Positions 33,652 through 43,100 of a stretch of 64,000 nt of DNA are shown here, in pieces. This DNA comes from G965205255 sp965205255 (GTDB lineage Bacteria; Pseudomonadota; Gammaproteobacteria; Pseudomonadales; Endozoicomonadaceae). The notes below the pieces were generated by a model. That model had not been told where the DNA came from. It searched no databases and saw nothing but the letters and a program-made list of their open reading frames with translations. The translations under genes were made by a program, and so were the position numbers. The stretch's first letter is position 1. The number at the start of each line of letters is the position of its first letter. The DNA lies in the NCBI GenBank assembly GCA_965205255.1, contig OZ242051.1:1364001-1428000 (forward strand). The letters run 5' to 3'.

Positions 33652-35199
33652 ATGCAGCAACAACTAAATCCTTCTGAAATTAGTCGTATTATAAAAGATC
33701 GTATAGATCATCTTGACTTAAAACCAGAAATAAAAAACCAGGGCACTATTGTCAATCTGTCTGATGGTATAGTCAGAATATATGGTCTGGCTGATGCCAT
33801 GTATGGCGAAATGCTTGAATTCGAGAATGGCATTTACGGCATGGCATTAAACCTTGAAAAAGATTCTGTAGGTGCAGTAGTTCTGGGAAACTACAAAGGT
33901 TTGTCTGAGGGACAAACTGTGTGTTGCACAAATAAAATACTTGAAGTACCTGTAGGACCTGAATTACTTGGGCGAGTCGTTAATGCACTAGGTCAGCCTG
34001 TGGATGGCAAGGGAGAAACAGGCACATCAAAAACAGCGCCTGTTGAACAGGTTGCTCCTGGCGTTATTTCCCGCCAGTCCGTAGACCAGCCATTACAAAC
34101 AGGTTACAAAGCCGTGGATTCAATGGTACCTGTCGGTCGAGGTCAACGGGAATTAATTATTGGTGACAGACAAACAGGTAAAACCGCTCTGGCAATTGAT
34201 ACCATTATTAATCAGAAAAATTCAGGTATTAAGTGTATTTATGTAGCGATTGGACAAAAGCAATCCTCTATTGCCAGCACGGTCAGAAAGCTGGAAGAGC
34301 ATGATGCCATGGATCACACTATTGTAGTGGTTGCAAGTGCTGCAGAGGCAGCTTCCCTGCAATACCTTTCCGCATTTACCGGTTGCACCATGGGAGAATA
34401 TTTTCGTGACCGAGGCGAAGATGCGCTCATTATTTACGATGACCTGACAAAACAAGCGTGGGCTTACCGCCAAATGTCTCTGCTTCTCAAGCGTCCTCCT
34501 GGTCGTGAGGCTTATCCTGGTGATATCTTTTATCTTCACTCCCGATTGCTAGAACGTGCAGCAAGAGTGAACGCTGATTATGTTGAAAAGAAAACTGGTG
34601 GAGAAGTTAACGGTAAAACCGGATCATTAACAGCCTTACCTGTTATTGAAACTCAGGCAGGCGATGTTTCCGCTTTCGTACCTACCAATGTTATCTCTAT
34701 TACCGACGGACAAATATTTTTGGAAACAGATTTATTTAATGCAGGCATTCGGCCAGCGATGAACGCAGGCATTTCAGTTTCTCGGGTAGGTGGTGCTGCA
34801 CAAACAAAGGTGATTAAAAAGGTTGGTGGTGGCATTCGTCTTGCATTGGCACAATACCGTGAACTGGCAGCATTTGCACAGTTTTCATCTGATCTGGATG
34901 ACACCACACGCAAACAGCTTGAGCATGGTCAGCGTGTCACTGAAGTGATGAAGCAGGGACAATATAAGCCTCTATCTGTGGGAGAGATGGCCACCATATT
35001 ATTTGCAGTAGATAGTGGTGCTATGGAAGATATAACGCTTAATAAAATAACCGACTTTGAATGTGCGTTGCTTTCATATATGAAGAGTGATTGTCGTGAG
35101 TTGCTGGATAAAATAAACAACTCTGGTGACTTTAACGATGAAATAAAAGCATCGTTAACTGAAGCGATGAACACATTTAAACAGACTCATACTTGGTAA
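33652..35199 (+). CDS. atpA: ATP synthase F1 subunit alpha
   Basis: The ATG at 33652 (MQQQLNPSEISRIIKDRI) matches the family; the frame opens at a TTG four codons earlier. 515 residues against 513 in E. coli. P-loop GDRQTGKTAL, then AIGQKQSS, LLKRPPGREAYPGD and the alpha signature SVSRVGGAAQTKVIKK. Non-catalytic nucleotide-binding subunit. Confidence 0.98.
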   Translation: MQQQLNPSEISRIIKDRIDHLDLKPEIKNQGTIVNLSDGIVRIYGLADAMYGEMLEFENGIYGMALNLEKDSVGAVVLGNYKGLSEGQTVCCTNKILEVPVGPELLGRVVNALGQPVDGKGETGTSKTAPVEQVAPGVISRQSVDQPLQTGYKAVDSMVPVGRGQRELIIGDRQTGKTALAIDTIINQKNSGIKCIYVAIGQKQSSIASTVRKLEEHDAMDHTIVVVASAAEAASLQYLSAFTGCTMGEYFRDRGEDALIIYDDLTKQAWAYRQMSLLLKRPPGREAYPGDIFYLHSRLLERAARVNADYVEKKTGGEVNGKTGSLTALPVIETQAGDVSAFVPTNVISITDGQIFLETDLFNAGIRPAMNAGISVSRVGGAAQTKVIKKVGGGIRLALAQYRELAAFAQFSSDLDDTTRKQLEHGQRVTEVMKQGQYKPLSVGEMATILFAVDSGAMEDITLNKITDFECALLSYMKSDCRELLDKINNSGDFNDEIKASLTEAMNTFKQTHTW

Positions 35200-35215
35200 A
35201 GAGAGGGTTGCCAGT

Positions 35216-36076
35216 ATGTCCCGGGCAAAAGAAATTCGAACAAAAATAGGTAGCATTAAAAGTACGCAGAAAATCACTAAAGCTATGGAAATGGTAGCTG
35301 CGTCCAAAATGCGTAAAGCTCAGAAGGCAATGGAGCGATCAAGACCTTATGCTGATCGTATTCGACAGATGGTGGGTCATATAGCCAATGCATCTTCAGA
35401 GCATAGTCACTGCTACATGCAGGAAAGAAAAGTAAAACGGGTTGGTTTTATTGTTATTTCCACCGACAGGGGACTCTGTGGGGGTTTGAATATCAATCTG
35501 TTTAAAAAAACAACACAGGAAATGAAAAAATGGAAAGAGAAAGGTATTGAAACACACCTTTGTCTGTTCGGTAACAAAGCTATTGCATTTTTTAAGCGTT
35601 TGGGTGGAAATGTTATGGTCACAAAAGCTCACCTTGGTGACTCCCCGTCAGTCAAAGACTTAATTGGAGGGGTGAGAGTTATGCTCACAGCATATGAAAA
35701 CGGAGATATTGATCAGCTCTTTGTGATTTACAACCGCTTTCTCAATACCATGAGCCAGACACCAGTGACACAGCAATTGTTACCTTTAGAACCTGTTAGT
35801 AGCGAATCATTAGGAAAGTATTGGGATTATATTTATGAACCTGATGCAGAGCAGCTACTCAATGGCCTTCTGGTGCGATATATTGAGTCCCAAGTTTACC
35901 AATCTGTTATTGATAATCAGGCGTGTGAGCAGGCAGCAAGAATGGTGGCTATGAAGAGCGCCACAGACAATGCTGGTAATTTAATGGATGAATTGCAGTT
36001 GGTATATAACAAAGCAAGGCAAGCTACAATTACGCAAGAAATTTCAGAAATTGTAGGCGGTGCCAGTGCTGTATAA
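35216..36076 (+). CDS. atpG: ATP synthase F1 subunit gamma
   Basis: 286 residues. N-terminal IRTKIGSIKSTQKITKAMEM and C-terminal ELQLVYNKARQATITQEISE form the rotor coiled coil. The middle contains STDRGLCGGLN. The whole protein is normal in length. Confidence 0.97.
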   Translation: MSRAKEIRTKIGSIKSTQKITKAMEMVAASKMRKAQKAMERSRPYADRIRQMVGHIANASSEHSHCYMQERKVKRVGFIVISTDRGLCGGLNINLFKKTTQEMKKWKEKGIETHLCLFGNKAIAFFKRLGGNVMVTKAHLGDSPSVKDLIGGVRVMLTAYENGDIDQLFVIYNRFLNTMSQTPVTQQLLPLEPVSSESLGKYWDYIYEPDAEQLLNGLLVRYIESQVYQSVIDNQACEQAARMVAMKSATDNAGNLMDELQLVYNKARQATITQEISEIVGGASAV

Positions 36077-36147
36077 GAAAAAAATTGTGTTTGAACAGTA
36101 TTGAATAGTAACAGAATAAACATAATAGTTAGCCTGAGGGTATTTAT

Positions 36148-37536
36148 ATGAGCAGTGGCCAGATAACACAAATTATTGGTGCCATCATTGATGTGGAATT
36201 TGAACGGGAAAGCCTGCCATCCATTTATGATGCATTGAAAGTTGAGTCAGCAGACGGTAATTACTCTTTAACACTTGAAGTGCAACAACAGTTAGGAGAT
36301 GGTACTGTCAGGGCTATTGCTATGGGTTCATCTGAGGGTCTGTCACGGGGAATGAAAGTCATTAATACCGGAGCGTCTATCAATGTACCGGTAGGGAAAG
36401 AAACTCTTGGCAGAATTATGGATGTGTTAGGTAATCCAATTGATGAAAAAGGTGATATTGGTGAAAAAATAACGTTGCCTATTCATCGTGAGCCACCTTC
36501 ATTTTCTGACCAAGCTATCACACAAGAGGTGTTAGAAACCGGCATTAAAGTAATTGACCTGATTTGCCCATTTGCAAAAGGGGGGAAAGTAGGATTATTT
36601 GGTGGTGCAGGTGTCGGTAAAACCGTCAACATGATGGAGTTGATTCGTAATATAGCTATTGAGCACTCTGGTTACTCAGTATTTGCTGGTGTGGGCGAAC
36701 GAACAAGAGAGGGCAATGATTTTTATCACGAAATGAAAGAGTCTGACGTGTTAGATAAAGTTTCACTTGTCTACGGGCAGATGAATGAACCTCCAGGTAA
36801 TCGCCTGAGAGTGGCATTAACCGGCCTAACTATGTCGGAACATTTTCGTGACGAAGGACGGGATGTGCTGTTGTTTATTGATAATATTTATCGGTATACA
36901 CTCGCAGGAACAGAGGTATCTGCATTACTGGGACGAATGCCATCTGCGGTGGGTTATCAGCCAACACTTGCCGAAGAAATGGGGATTTTACAGGAAAGGA
37001 TTACATCGACACGAACTGGTTCGATTACTTCAATACAAGCCGTTTATGTGCCGGCGGATGACCTGACAGATCCTTCACCTGCTACTACATTTTCTCACCT
37101 TGATGCAACAGTAGTATTGAGCCGAGATATTGCAGCAAAAGGCATTTATCCGGCGGCAGATCCGCTGGATTCAACTTCCAGACAGCTTGACCCTCTCATT
37201 ATTGGTCAGGAACATTATGATACTGCACGTGGTGTTCAATCCGTACTTCAGCGTTATAAAGAGTTAAAAGATATTATTGCCATTTTGGGAATGGACGAAT
37301 TGTCTGAAGATGATAAAAAGGCGGTAACCCGAGCACGTAAAATAGAACGTTTTTTATCACAACCTTTTTTTGTTGCAGAAGTATTTACAGGAAGCCCTGG
37401 AAAGTACGTACCATTAACAGAGACTATTCGTGGCTTTAAAGGCATATTGTCTGGTGAATATGATCATCTACCAGAACAGGCTTTTTATATGGTGGGGACT
37501 ATTAATGAAGTAGTAGAAAAAGCTAAAACATTATAA
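36148..37536 (+). CDS. atpD: ATP synthase F1 subunit beta
   Basis: 462 residues. P-loop GGAGVGKTVNMMELIRNIA, the catalytic GERTREGNDFY, DEGRDVLLFIDNIYRYTLAG and the DELSEDD (DELSEED-type) loop that contacts epsilon. Catalytic subunit. Confidence 0.98.
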   Translation: MSSGQITQIIGAIIDVEFERESLPSIYDALKVESADGNYSLTLEVQQQLGDGTVRAIAMGSSEGLSRGMKVINTGASINVPVGKETLGRIMDVLGNPIDEKGDIGEKITLPIHREPPSFSDQAITQEVLETGIKVIDLICPFAKGGKVGLFGGAGVGKTVNMMELIRNIAIEHSGYSVFAGVGERTREGNDFYHEMKESDVLDKVSLVYGQMNEPPGNRLRVALTGLTMSEHFRDEGRDVLLFIDNIYRYTLAGTEVSALLGRMPSAVGYQPTLAEEMGILQERITSTRTGSITSIQAVYVPADDLTDPSPATTFSHLDATVVLSRDIAAKGIYPAADPLDSTSRQLDPLIIGQEHYDTARGVQSVLQRYKELKDIIAILGMDELSEDDKKAVTRARKIERFLSQPFFVAEVFTGSPGKYVPLTETIRGFKGILSGEYDHLPEQAFYMVGTINEVVEKAKTL

Positions 37537-37593
37537 TATTCATAATAATACCGTTAACAGCCGATACCAGATTTGATTTTAAAGGTATATAAA

Positions 37594-38013
37594 ATGACTA
37601 AAACCATAACATGTGACATTGTCAGCGCTGAAGAAGAACTTTTTTCCGGAAAAATTACCTGGCTGTCGGTTATGGGTTCACAAGGCGAGTTAGGAATCAA
37701 ACCCGGACATGCTCCACTACTTACAGCAATCACCCCAGGACCTGTTCATTTATATGGGGTGGATGGCAAAGAAGAAATTTTTTATCTTTCTGGTGGTTAC
37801 ATCGAAGTACTACCAAAAGAAATAAAGATTTTGGCAGATACGGCCATGCGTGCTGATGATCTTGATGAAGCAGCAGCAAAAGAGGCTAAGCAGCAGGCTG
37901 CGAAAGATTTACTCACTCAACAAGGTGAATTTAACTATGGTCAGGCTGCGGCTCAGTTAGCAGAAGCTGCTGCACAGCTAAGAACATTACGGGCAATAAG
38001 AAAATTGAAGTAA
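37594..38013 (+). CDS. atpC: ATP synthase F1 subunit epsilon
   Basis: The ATG at 37594 (MTKTITCDIVSAEEELF) has AAGG upstream; the longer frame adds seven residues. 139 residues as in E. coli. Beta-sandwich with GSQGELGIKPGHAPLL, then two helices ending LRTLRAIRKLK. Last gene of the operon; no glmU follows, unlike in many gammaproteobacteria. Confidence 0.96.
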   Translation: MTKTITCDIVSAEEELFSGKITWLSVMGSQGELGIKPGHAPLLTAITPGPVHLYGVDGKEEIFYLSGGYIEVLPKEIKILADTAMRADDLDEAAAKEAKQQAAKDLLTQQGEFNYGQAAAQLAEAAAQLRTLRAIRKLK

Positions 38014-38358
38014 TTACCAGATAATTACACCAAAACCTGTTTCTAACTAGGGCGTATTGCAAACCAAAAAAATATCTTAAAAACAAAATATCAACTTAAT
38101 TTTATATAATGAATTATCAATAAGTAACAGTTGGAATTTATAGATGCTTGTCAGATATTTTATTTCAATTTACAACGGTTCTAACTACTGTTATGGGCAT
38201 TCTTTTATGCCTTGCTGTCAAAAGGGAAGTGGCGAAACAGCTAGCAACTCATAACAGCAATGACCAAAAAAGTAGCGCAATAAAAAGTTAAACGCAGGTT
38301 TTGGTATTACTGTTCATCTCAGGTTTTTGGCTGTTAATTGAGTTCAAACCTGTTGTTG
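38014..38358. other. Intergenic region after the atp operon, mostly family A repeats
   Basis: A left end of a family A element (about 38025-38050, ACACCAAAACCTGTTTCTAA) is followed by A+T-rich sequence and a nearly full element (38170-38310). No gene is visible. Confidence 0.6.
38170..38310 (+). repeat. Family A repeat, nearly full copy
   Basis: Runs from GGTTCTAACTACTGTTATGG through GCAACTCATAACAGCAATGA to AAACGCAGGTTTTGGTATTA. The same order is seen at 63764-63929 and, inverted, at 56895-57056. Confidence 0.75.
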
Positions 38359-38724
38359 TCAGTTATGATGCGCACAGGTTTGTGTGAAAAATGAGGTGAA
38401 GTTAATACCTGTTGTCGAGGCGTCTACCACACAAGCTCCACTTCTTGCATTAGTACAAAGCGCTCCTGAATAAGAGCACCAATAGCACCTTCCACCATTT
38501 TTCATAGTCAGGTAATTTTTCGCATTGAAATGCCATGTTTGTCCCACATCCATTTTAATATACTGCCCTATACAGTTTTTTTTAGACCCATCCCAGTGGT
38601 TATTTTTCATACCATTGCAAACATATATGTTGCAAAAAGACATGTTCGTGTATCTTTCCGCATAAACGTAACAGCAGGTTGATGCAATTAATGAAAACAA
38701 AAGGCTATATATAAATGATTGCAT
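38359..38724 (-). CDS. Small secreted cysteine-rich protein
   Basis: 121 residues. Signal peptide with hydrophobic core (FIYSLLFSLIASTCCYVYA), likely cut after YVYA. The mature ~98 residues hold eight cysteines (SFCN, YVCN, KNCI, GRCYWC, ALCT, GACV, QTCA), enough for four disulfides, and end in HHN. I do not recognise the family. It diverges from the fimbrial operon and shares its upstream region. The ribosome site is weak. It could be a secreted toxin-like or adhesive protein. Confidence 0.7.
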   Translation of the reverse strand: MQSFIYSLLFSLIASTCCYVYAERYTNMSFCNIYVCNGMKNNHWDGSKKNCIGQYIKMDVGQTWHFNAKNYLTMKNGGRCYWCSYSGALCTNARSGACVVDASTTGINFTSFFTQTCAHHN

Positions 38725-38784
38725 TATTAGTATTTTTTCTTATATATTTATTTTATTAAAAAAATATTAAATAAAAAAAAGATA

Positions 38785-38814
38785 TTGACTAAAAATTATA
38801 TGTATTTATATAAT
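38785..38814 (+). promoter_or_regulatory. Probable strong sigma-70 promoter of the pilin gene
   Basis: TTGACT (38785-38790), 18 bases, TATAAT (38809-38814), about 80 bases before the pilin ATG. Near-consensus boxes fit high expression of a major subunit. Confidence 0.6.
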
Positions 38815-38895
38815 CATTTTGCCTGTTATTTAAGGTGACAGTTAAAAGTAGACTTGAATTTATCATAAGTAAAATAAAATTTTGGGTTGAAGATA

Positions 38896-39546
38896 ATGAA
38901 AAAACAAATCATGGCTGTTCTGTTCTCTGGTGTAGCAACATTAACAGCTCACGCAACAAACTTCACAAACAACAGTAACGATGTAAGAGGTGCGGAAGCC
39001 CACTATCAGGTAACCGTCAATGGCAATGAACTACACTTCAATTTACCTGGTGCCTCGGTTACTGATATTGGTGCCGGTGTATCAGCAAATGGGGACGTTA
39101 CAGGTCTTGCAACAGCAGGCATTCAGAGTACTGAAAATTATGATGTTAAGCTCACCGCAGGTAAAGGAGATATGGGAAAATCAGTTACTCAAGTTAGTGG
39201 TACTCCAATGAAAGGGCTAGGTCTCTATGAGGGGCAAGGCATGAACGATTTAGGTGCTGTATTAGTTAATATGAAGCTTTTGCAGTCAGATGATACTGTC
39301 ATTCCTGTAACATTAGCTACAGCTTCTAATGAAGGTTGTGAAGTAAATAACAACATTGTATCTTTTTCAGGCTCTGGCCCTTCATGCACACTTCAATTTA
39401 CAGGAGCGGATATAAAAACAATAGATACTCAAAGCGGAGCCCAGCAGGGTAAAGTAAATTATACCGTCGCAACAGCTGTAGATGCCGGAGCCGGACACAG
39501 ATACTCAAACCAGATAAATTATACTATTGCCCTAGCTTCAATTTAA
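38896..39546 (+). CDS. Fimbrial major subunit (CS1/alpha chaperone-usher type, probable)
   Basis: The ATG at 38896 (MKKQIMAVLFSGVATLTAHA) gives a clean signal peptide; an upstream TTG is not needed. 216 residues. The mature part is Thr/Gly/Asn/Val-rich with beta-type alternation, two cysteines (EGCEVNN, PSCTLQF) and an alternating C-terminal strand (QINYTIALASI), as expected of a donor-strand pilin. First gene of pilin-chaperone-usher; a terminator-like hairpin follows at once, which would make it the most abundant product. Confidence 0.8.
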   Translation: MKKQIMAVLFSGVATLTAHATNFTNNSNDVRGAEAHYQVTVNGNELHFNLPGASVTDIGAGVSANGDVTGLATAGIQSTENYDVKLTAGKGDMGKSVTQVSGTPMKGLGLYEGQGMNDLGAVLVNMKLLQSDDTVIPVTLATASNEGCEVNNNIVSFSGSGPSCTLQFTGADIKTIDTQSGAQQGKVNYTVATAVDAGAGHRYSNQINYTIALASI

Positions 39547-39555
39547 ACTCACGAT

Positions 39556-39595
39556 AAGGTGCTGTCAGAACTTATTTTTGATTGCACCTTTTTTA
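39556..39595 (+). terminator. Hairpin terminator between pilin and chaperone genes
   Basis: AAGGTGC (39556-39562) pairs with GCACCTT (39584-39590), followed by a run of T. Partial stop here would raise pilin over chaperone and usher. Confidence 0.7.
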
Positions 39596-39643
39596 TTTAA
39601 AGATAACTATTTCTCTTGAAATATTTCCTCATCAGGAATGATA

Positions 39644-40465
39644 ATGAAAAAAAACCTGTATTACTGTATTCAAGTTGCGGTATTAGCTCTATTGTTTTTT
39701 CACTCTTATACCTTTGCAGCATCATATCAGTTGAAACCCATGATGTTGCTGTATGGAAAAAAAAATCAGGCTGGAAATAACTCCTCAAACACTAAGGTAT
39801 TAACCATAAGTAATAACGACTCACATACACTGTATTTGTCTCTGTCAGTCAAGAAGATTCTAAACCCCGGATTAAAAAATGAAACGATTGAGGAACAACT
39901 AAAAAGCAACCCGAAGGCATTCGGCTTGATGCTAAATAATAATAAACTGATCATTCCACCACATCAGCAGAGAACTGTTGTCGTGCTTTCTCTGAACAAT
40001 TCTCAAAAGTTGAAAAAAAATATTGTCTATCAAATTATTACAACCCCAATGCAGTCTGAAAAATTTATTGCACCTAAAAATACTAAAGTAAGTGGCGGTG
40101 TAAATTTTATATTACAATATGCTGTGAGGGTGTTTATTCAGCCAAATAAAATTAACGACACAGTAAAATTTAAGAAGTTTGAAAATCATGTCAGATTAAC
40201 TAATACAGGAAACTCTTTTAATTCAGTCTCCAATCTTTATAATTGTCCTGTGGCTGTTTCAGCAGAACAGGTTGATTTTAGCTATCAAAATGAGCGCTAT
40301 GAAGACATCAATAAAAAATTACACTGCAAAAAATTGAATGGAGCTTCTTTTATTTATCCTGAACAATCACTTAGCTATACTATACCAAAAAAAAACAAGC
40401 TGGTATTAATAATGTATGATCAGGGAAAACATCAGGCTAAAGTATTTAAAAACACTAAGGTGTAG
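39644..40465 (+). CDS. Periplasmic fimbrial chaperone (CS1/alpha type)
   Basis: The ATG at 39644 has AGGA seven bases upstream. 273 residues with a signal peptide ending TFAA. Ig-like chaperone features: LTISNNDSHTLYLSLSVKKI, LIIPPHQQRTVVVLSL, FILQYAVRVFIQP, and RLTNTGNS in domain 2 with a Cys pair (YNCP ... HCKKL). It is diverged from the chaperone at 27309 but has the same layout. Works with the usher that starts 28 bases downstream. Confidence 0.85.
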   Translation: MKKNLYYCIQVAVLALLFFHSYTFAASYQLKPMMLLYGKKNQAGNNSSNTKVLTISNNDSHTLYLSLSVKKILNPGLKNETIEEQLKSNPKAFGLMLNNNKLIIPPHQQRTVVVLSLNNSQKLKKNIVYQIITTPMQSEKFIAPKNTKVSGGVNFILQYAVRVFIQPNKINDTVKFKKFENHVRLTNTGNSFNSVSNLYNCPVAVSAEQVDFSYQNERYEDINKKLHCKKLNGASFIYPEQSLSYTIPKKNKLVLIMYDQGKHQAKVFKNTKV

Positions 40466-40493
40466 CTACATCTCCTAGATTATTAGCTGAATA

Positions 40494-43010
40494 ATGTTTT
40501 TCTTTGCTGTTTGTGTCGTTTGTTTTTCTAAATGTTGTAAACAATCAATACTCTTATGGTATAAGTTAGTTTTTTGCGTGCTTCTTATTTATGTATGCAC
40601 GTCTCACTCTGAATGGATTATATCTGATACACCCCCAGTGGGTTTTGCCGATACTCAGTCAGGTATGAATGTTACCATTTATTTTCAGGGAGTACCCATT
40701 GGTCATGCTTATGTAATTACCAAAAACGGTAACATGACACTCTCTCAACTTACTCCACTTGATTTAAAAAAATACGGGCTTATTCCAAAGTATATAGCAC
40801 AGGTTATCAATTCACTCTCGACACCGGATACACCTGCTAATGAACATGTTCTTTGCAAAAATCCTAAAAGCCTCACACTTACCTACAAGGATATATGCCA
40901 ACCAATTGCAACAAAAACAATCTTTTTGGTTCTAAATCCAAATAACGAACATCTTTACATCATTGTTAACCCTCACTGGATAGATACAAGGCTCAGTAAT
41001 AGCCGGCAAGTGCTACCAGACTCAACTTCAGGTTTTTCCTATTATATGGGTAACCATCTTGATTATTCCATTTTTAAATCAAATAAAAGTGATGTAAATA
41101 AGGTGTTAAATCTGAATCAGAACTATGGTATTAGCGTTGGTAATACGTCATTTCACGGGAGTATTTATGCTAACTGGCAAAATAAATATAGCAGTCAGTG
41201 GGGGTTGAATCAGTTCTATGGAGTAACACATCAACAAGGACGTTATTATCAGGGGGGAATGATTAACTTTCCTCCTGTCAGTAATATAATTCAGCAAAAT
41301 ATGCTAGGGTTTCTTGTTGGCTCAGACCGACAAACTGTAAATATAGATGCGTCTCAGGGTACACCTGTCATCTTGAGTATTTCATCACCATCTAAGGTCA
41401 TTATTCGCAACAAAAAAACAACACAAATACTCTATGTGGCTACATTATTTCCTGGTATACAACAGATTAACACTTCTCGCTTTATTCCCGGCATTTATCC
41501 CATATCGATTAGTGTGACAGATACCAGTGGCAAAACTACCAAAACAAACCGCCTATATATAAAAAATACAGCCATTCCACTATTAGGGCATCCAACCTAT
41601 GACATTGGAATTGGATACCCATTATCACAAAAAGCAGAAAAACTGGGTTTTTTTAATGTTTCAGGCTACGACTTTTCACACCTTTCTCTTTTTGCTTCTA
41701 CGAATATAGCAACCGGTTATCGTGGTGCAATCACTTTAGGCGCTTTTACATTGAAAAAATCTGCTGTTGCTAGTGTCATGGAAACATTATATGGCAGGCA
41801 CTACCTTATAACAGCCAGCACGGCTGTCTCTTCAAAAAGATCATTTGGCATTGGAGGTACACTAACTGTTCCAATGAATGAAAATGCTAGTTTTTATACT
41901 CAGCTATTTAAAACATGGGAAGGGAATGATCACTATTTTTCTAATCAATATCAGCTCAACAGCTCTGCGCAGTTTTCATGGGAATGGAAATCCATTCTTC
42001 TTTCATCTTCAGCTGGCATTGTATTAACGCAGGAAAACAAACCATTACCAGCTTATTCGGTGAATATATCGCGTAACTGGAGTTATCAAATCGATAGTCA
42101 GTCATATGCCACACTCCATTTAAGTGTGGGTAAAAACAGCGAACAAGGCACCTTTGCTATGCTAACGTTTAGTATTAATTATTTAAACGGCTTAAACCAA
42201 CTACAGCTTCAGATAGCAACGTCAACAGACAATCTTACAACTGGTCATTCAGGTTTTACCCTTACTCCTTTGGTTTTTGGTAAAACCGGTTATACAAATG
42301 CGGATAAACAACTATTGTTAAGTAGCAATCTCGCAGCTGATCATGGATTACAAACTAATACATCTCTTAATTACAACAGTAATGCCTTTAGTTCAGTTAA
42401 TTCAGTAAGCACGACCCCAGCTTCGAAAAGCATGACTTCATCTTTTGATGTTGGTGTAGCAGGTAATAGCCATATGATTTCTATGGCCAGTTTTAATCAG
42501 CATAATGATTTTTCCGGTGTTGTTATTCGTGTAAATGCATCTACAACGGTCAATTATCATATTATGATCAATGGTGTAGATTATGGGGAAGGAGTTACCA
42601 ATCATAACAATTTCATTACACTACCAGCTTTTCAGACTTATACAATATCAGTGGTACCAATGTCAGTATCTTATACGCTACCTGAAAAAAATTATACAAC
42701 TACTCTCTATCCCGGAAACATTGACAGTATCAAAATCAACCTTACCCGCAAAGTGATCGTGGTGACAGATCTCTTGGACACTAAAAGAAATCCAGTGAAA
42801 GGGGCTACATTCATTAACAGGCTTGGAGAATTTGCAAGCACCGACGATCAGGGGTATATCCAGTTTTCTGCGCTATCAGACCAAAAATCTGTTACTTTTA
42901 ATTTAAAGGAAAATCGTAAGTGCAAAGTCACTCTACCTGATTTTGGAACTCAGGTGTTTTATTACTCAAAACAAATGATTTGCGAACCAATACACTCTTC
43001 TGATCTATAG
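40494..43010 (+). CDS. Fimbrial outer-membrane usher (CS1/TcfC-like)
   Basis: 838 residues. Hydrophobic export signal (LVFCVLLIYVCTSH), an N-terminal domain (IYFQGVPIGHAYVITKNG), then a long beta-barrel rich in alternating aromatic strands (GISVGNTSFHGSIYANW, FYTQLFKTWEGN). C-terminal carboxypeptidase-like modules follow (VVVTDLLDTKRNPVKGATF; DDQGYIQF). Two cysteines near residue 120-140 and two near the end are typical. It forms the secretion pore and assembly platform. No tip-adhesin gene follows, which is unusual for CS1-type operons. Confidence 0.88.
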   Translation: MFFFAVCVVCFSKCCKQSILLWYKLVFCVLLIYVCTSHSEWIISDTPPVGFADTQSGMNVTIYFQGVPIGHAYVITKNGNMTLSQLTPLDLKKYGLIPKYIAQVINSLSTPDTPANEHVLCKNPKSLTLTYKDICQPIATKTIFLVLNPNNEHLYIIVNPHWIDTRLSNSRQVLPDSTSGFSYYMGNHLDYSIFKSNKSDVNKVLNLNQNYGISVGNTSFHGSIYANWQNKYSSQWGLNQFYGVTHQQGRYYQGGMINFPPVSNIIQQNMLGFLVGSDRQTVNIDASQGTPVILSISSPSKVIIRNKKTTQILYVATLFPGIQQINTSRFIPGIYPISISVTDTSGKTTKTNRLYIKNTAIPLLGHPTYDIGIGYPLSQKAEKLGFFNVSGYDFSHLSLFASTNIATGYRGAITLGAFTLKKSAVASVMETLYGRHYLITASTAVSSKRSFGIGGTLTVPMNENASFYTQLFKTWEGNDHYFSNQYQLNSSAQFSWEWKSILLSSSAGIVLTQENKPLPAYSVNISRNWSYQIDSQSYATLHLSVGKNSEQGTFAMLTFSINYLNGLNQLQLQIATSTDNLTTGHSGFTLTPLVFGKTGYTNADKQLLLSSNLAADHGLQTNTSLNYNSNAFSSVNSVSTTPASKSMTSSFDVGVAGNSHMISMASFNQHNDFSGVVIRVNASTTVNYHIMINGVDYGEGVTNHNNFITLPAFQTYTISVVPMSVSYTLPEKNYTTTLYPGNIDSIKINLTRKVIVVTDLLDTKRNPVKGATFINRLGEFASTDDQGYIQFSALSDQKSVTFNLKENRKCKVTLPDFGTQVFYYSKQMICEPIHSSDL

Positions 43011-43100
43011 TACCGATAAGGGTAGACCAGAATACATGTTCGCCTCCGATTTAAATCAGACATATTAGGTTTGAGCCTTTAATTTTCATTGGAAAGATGT

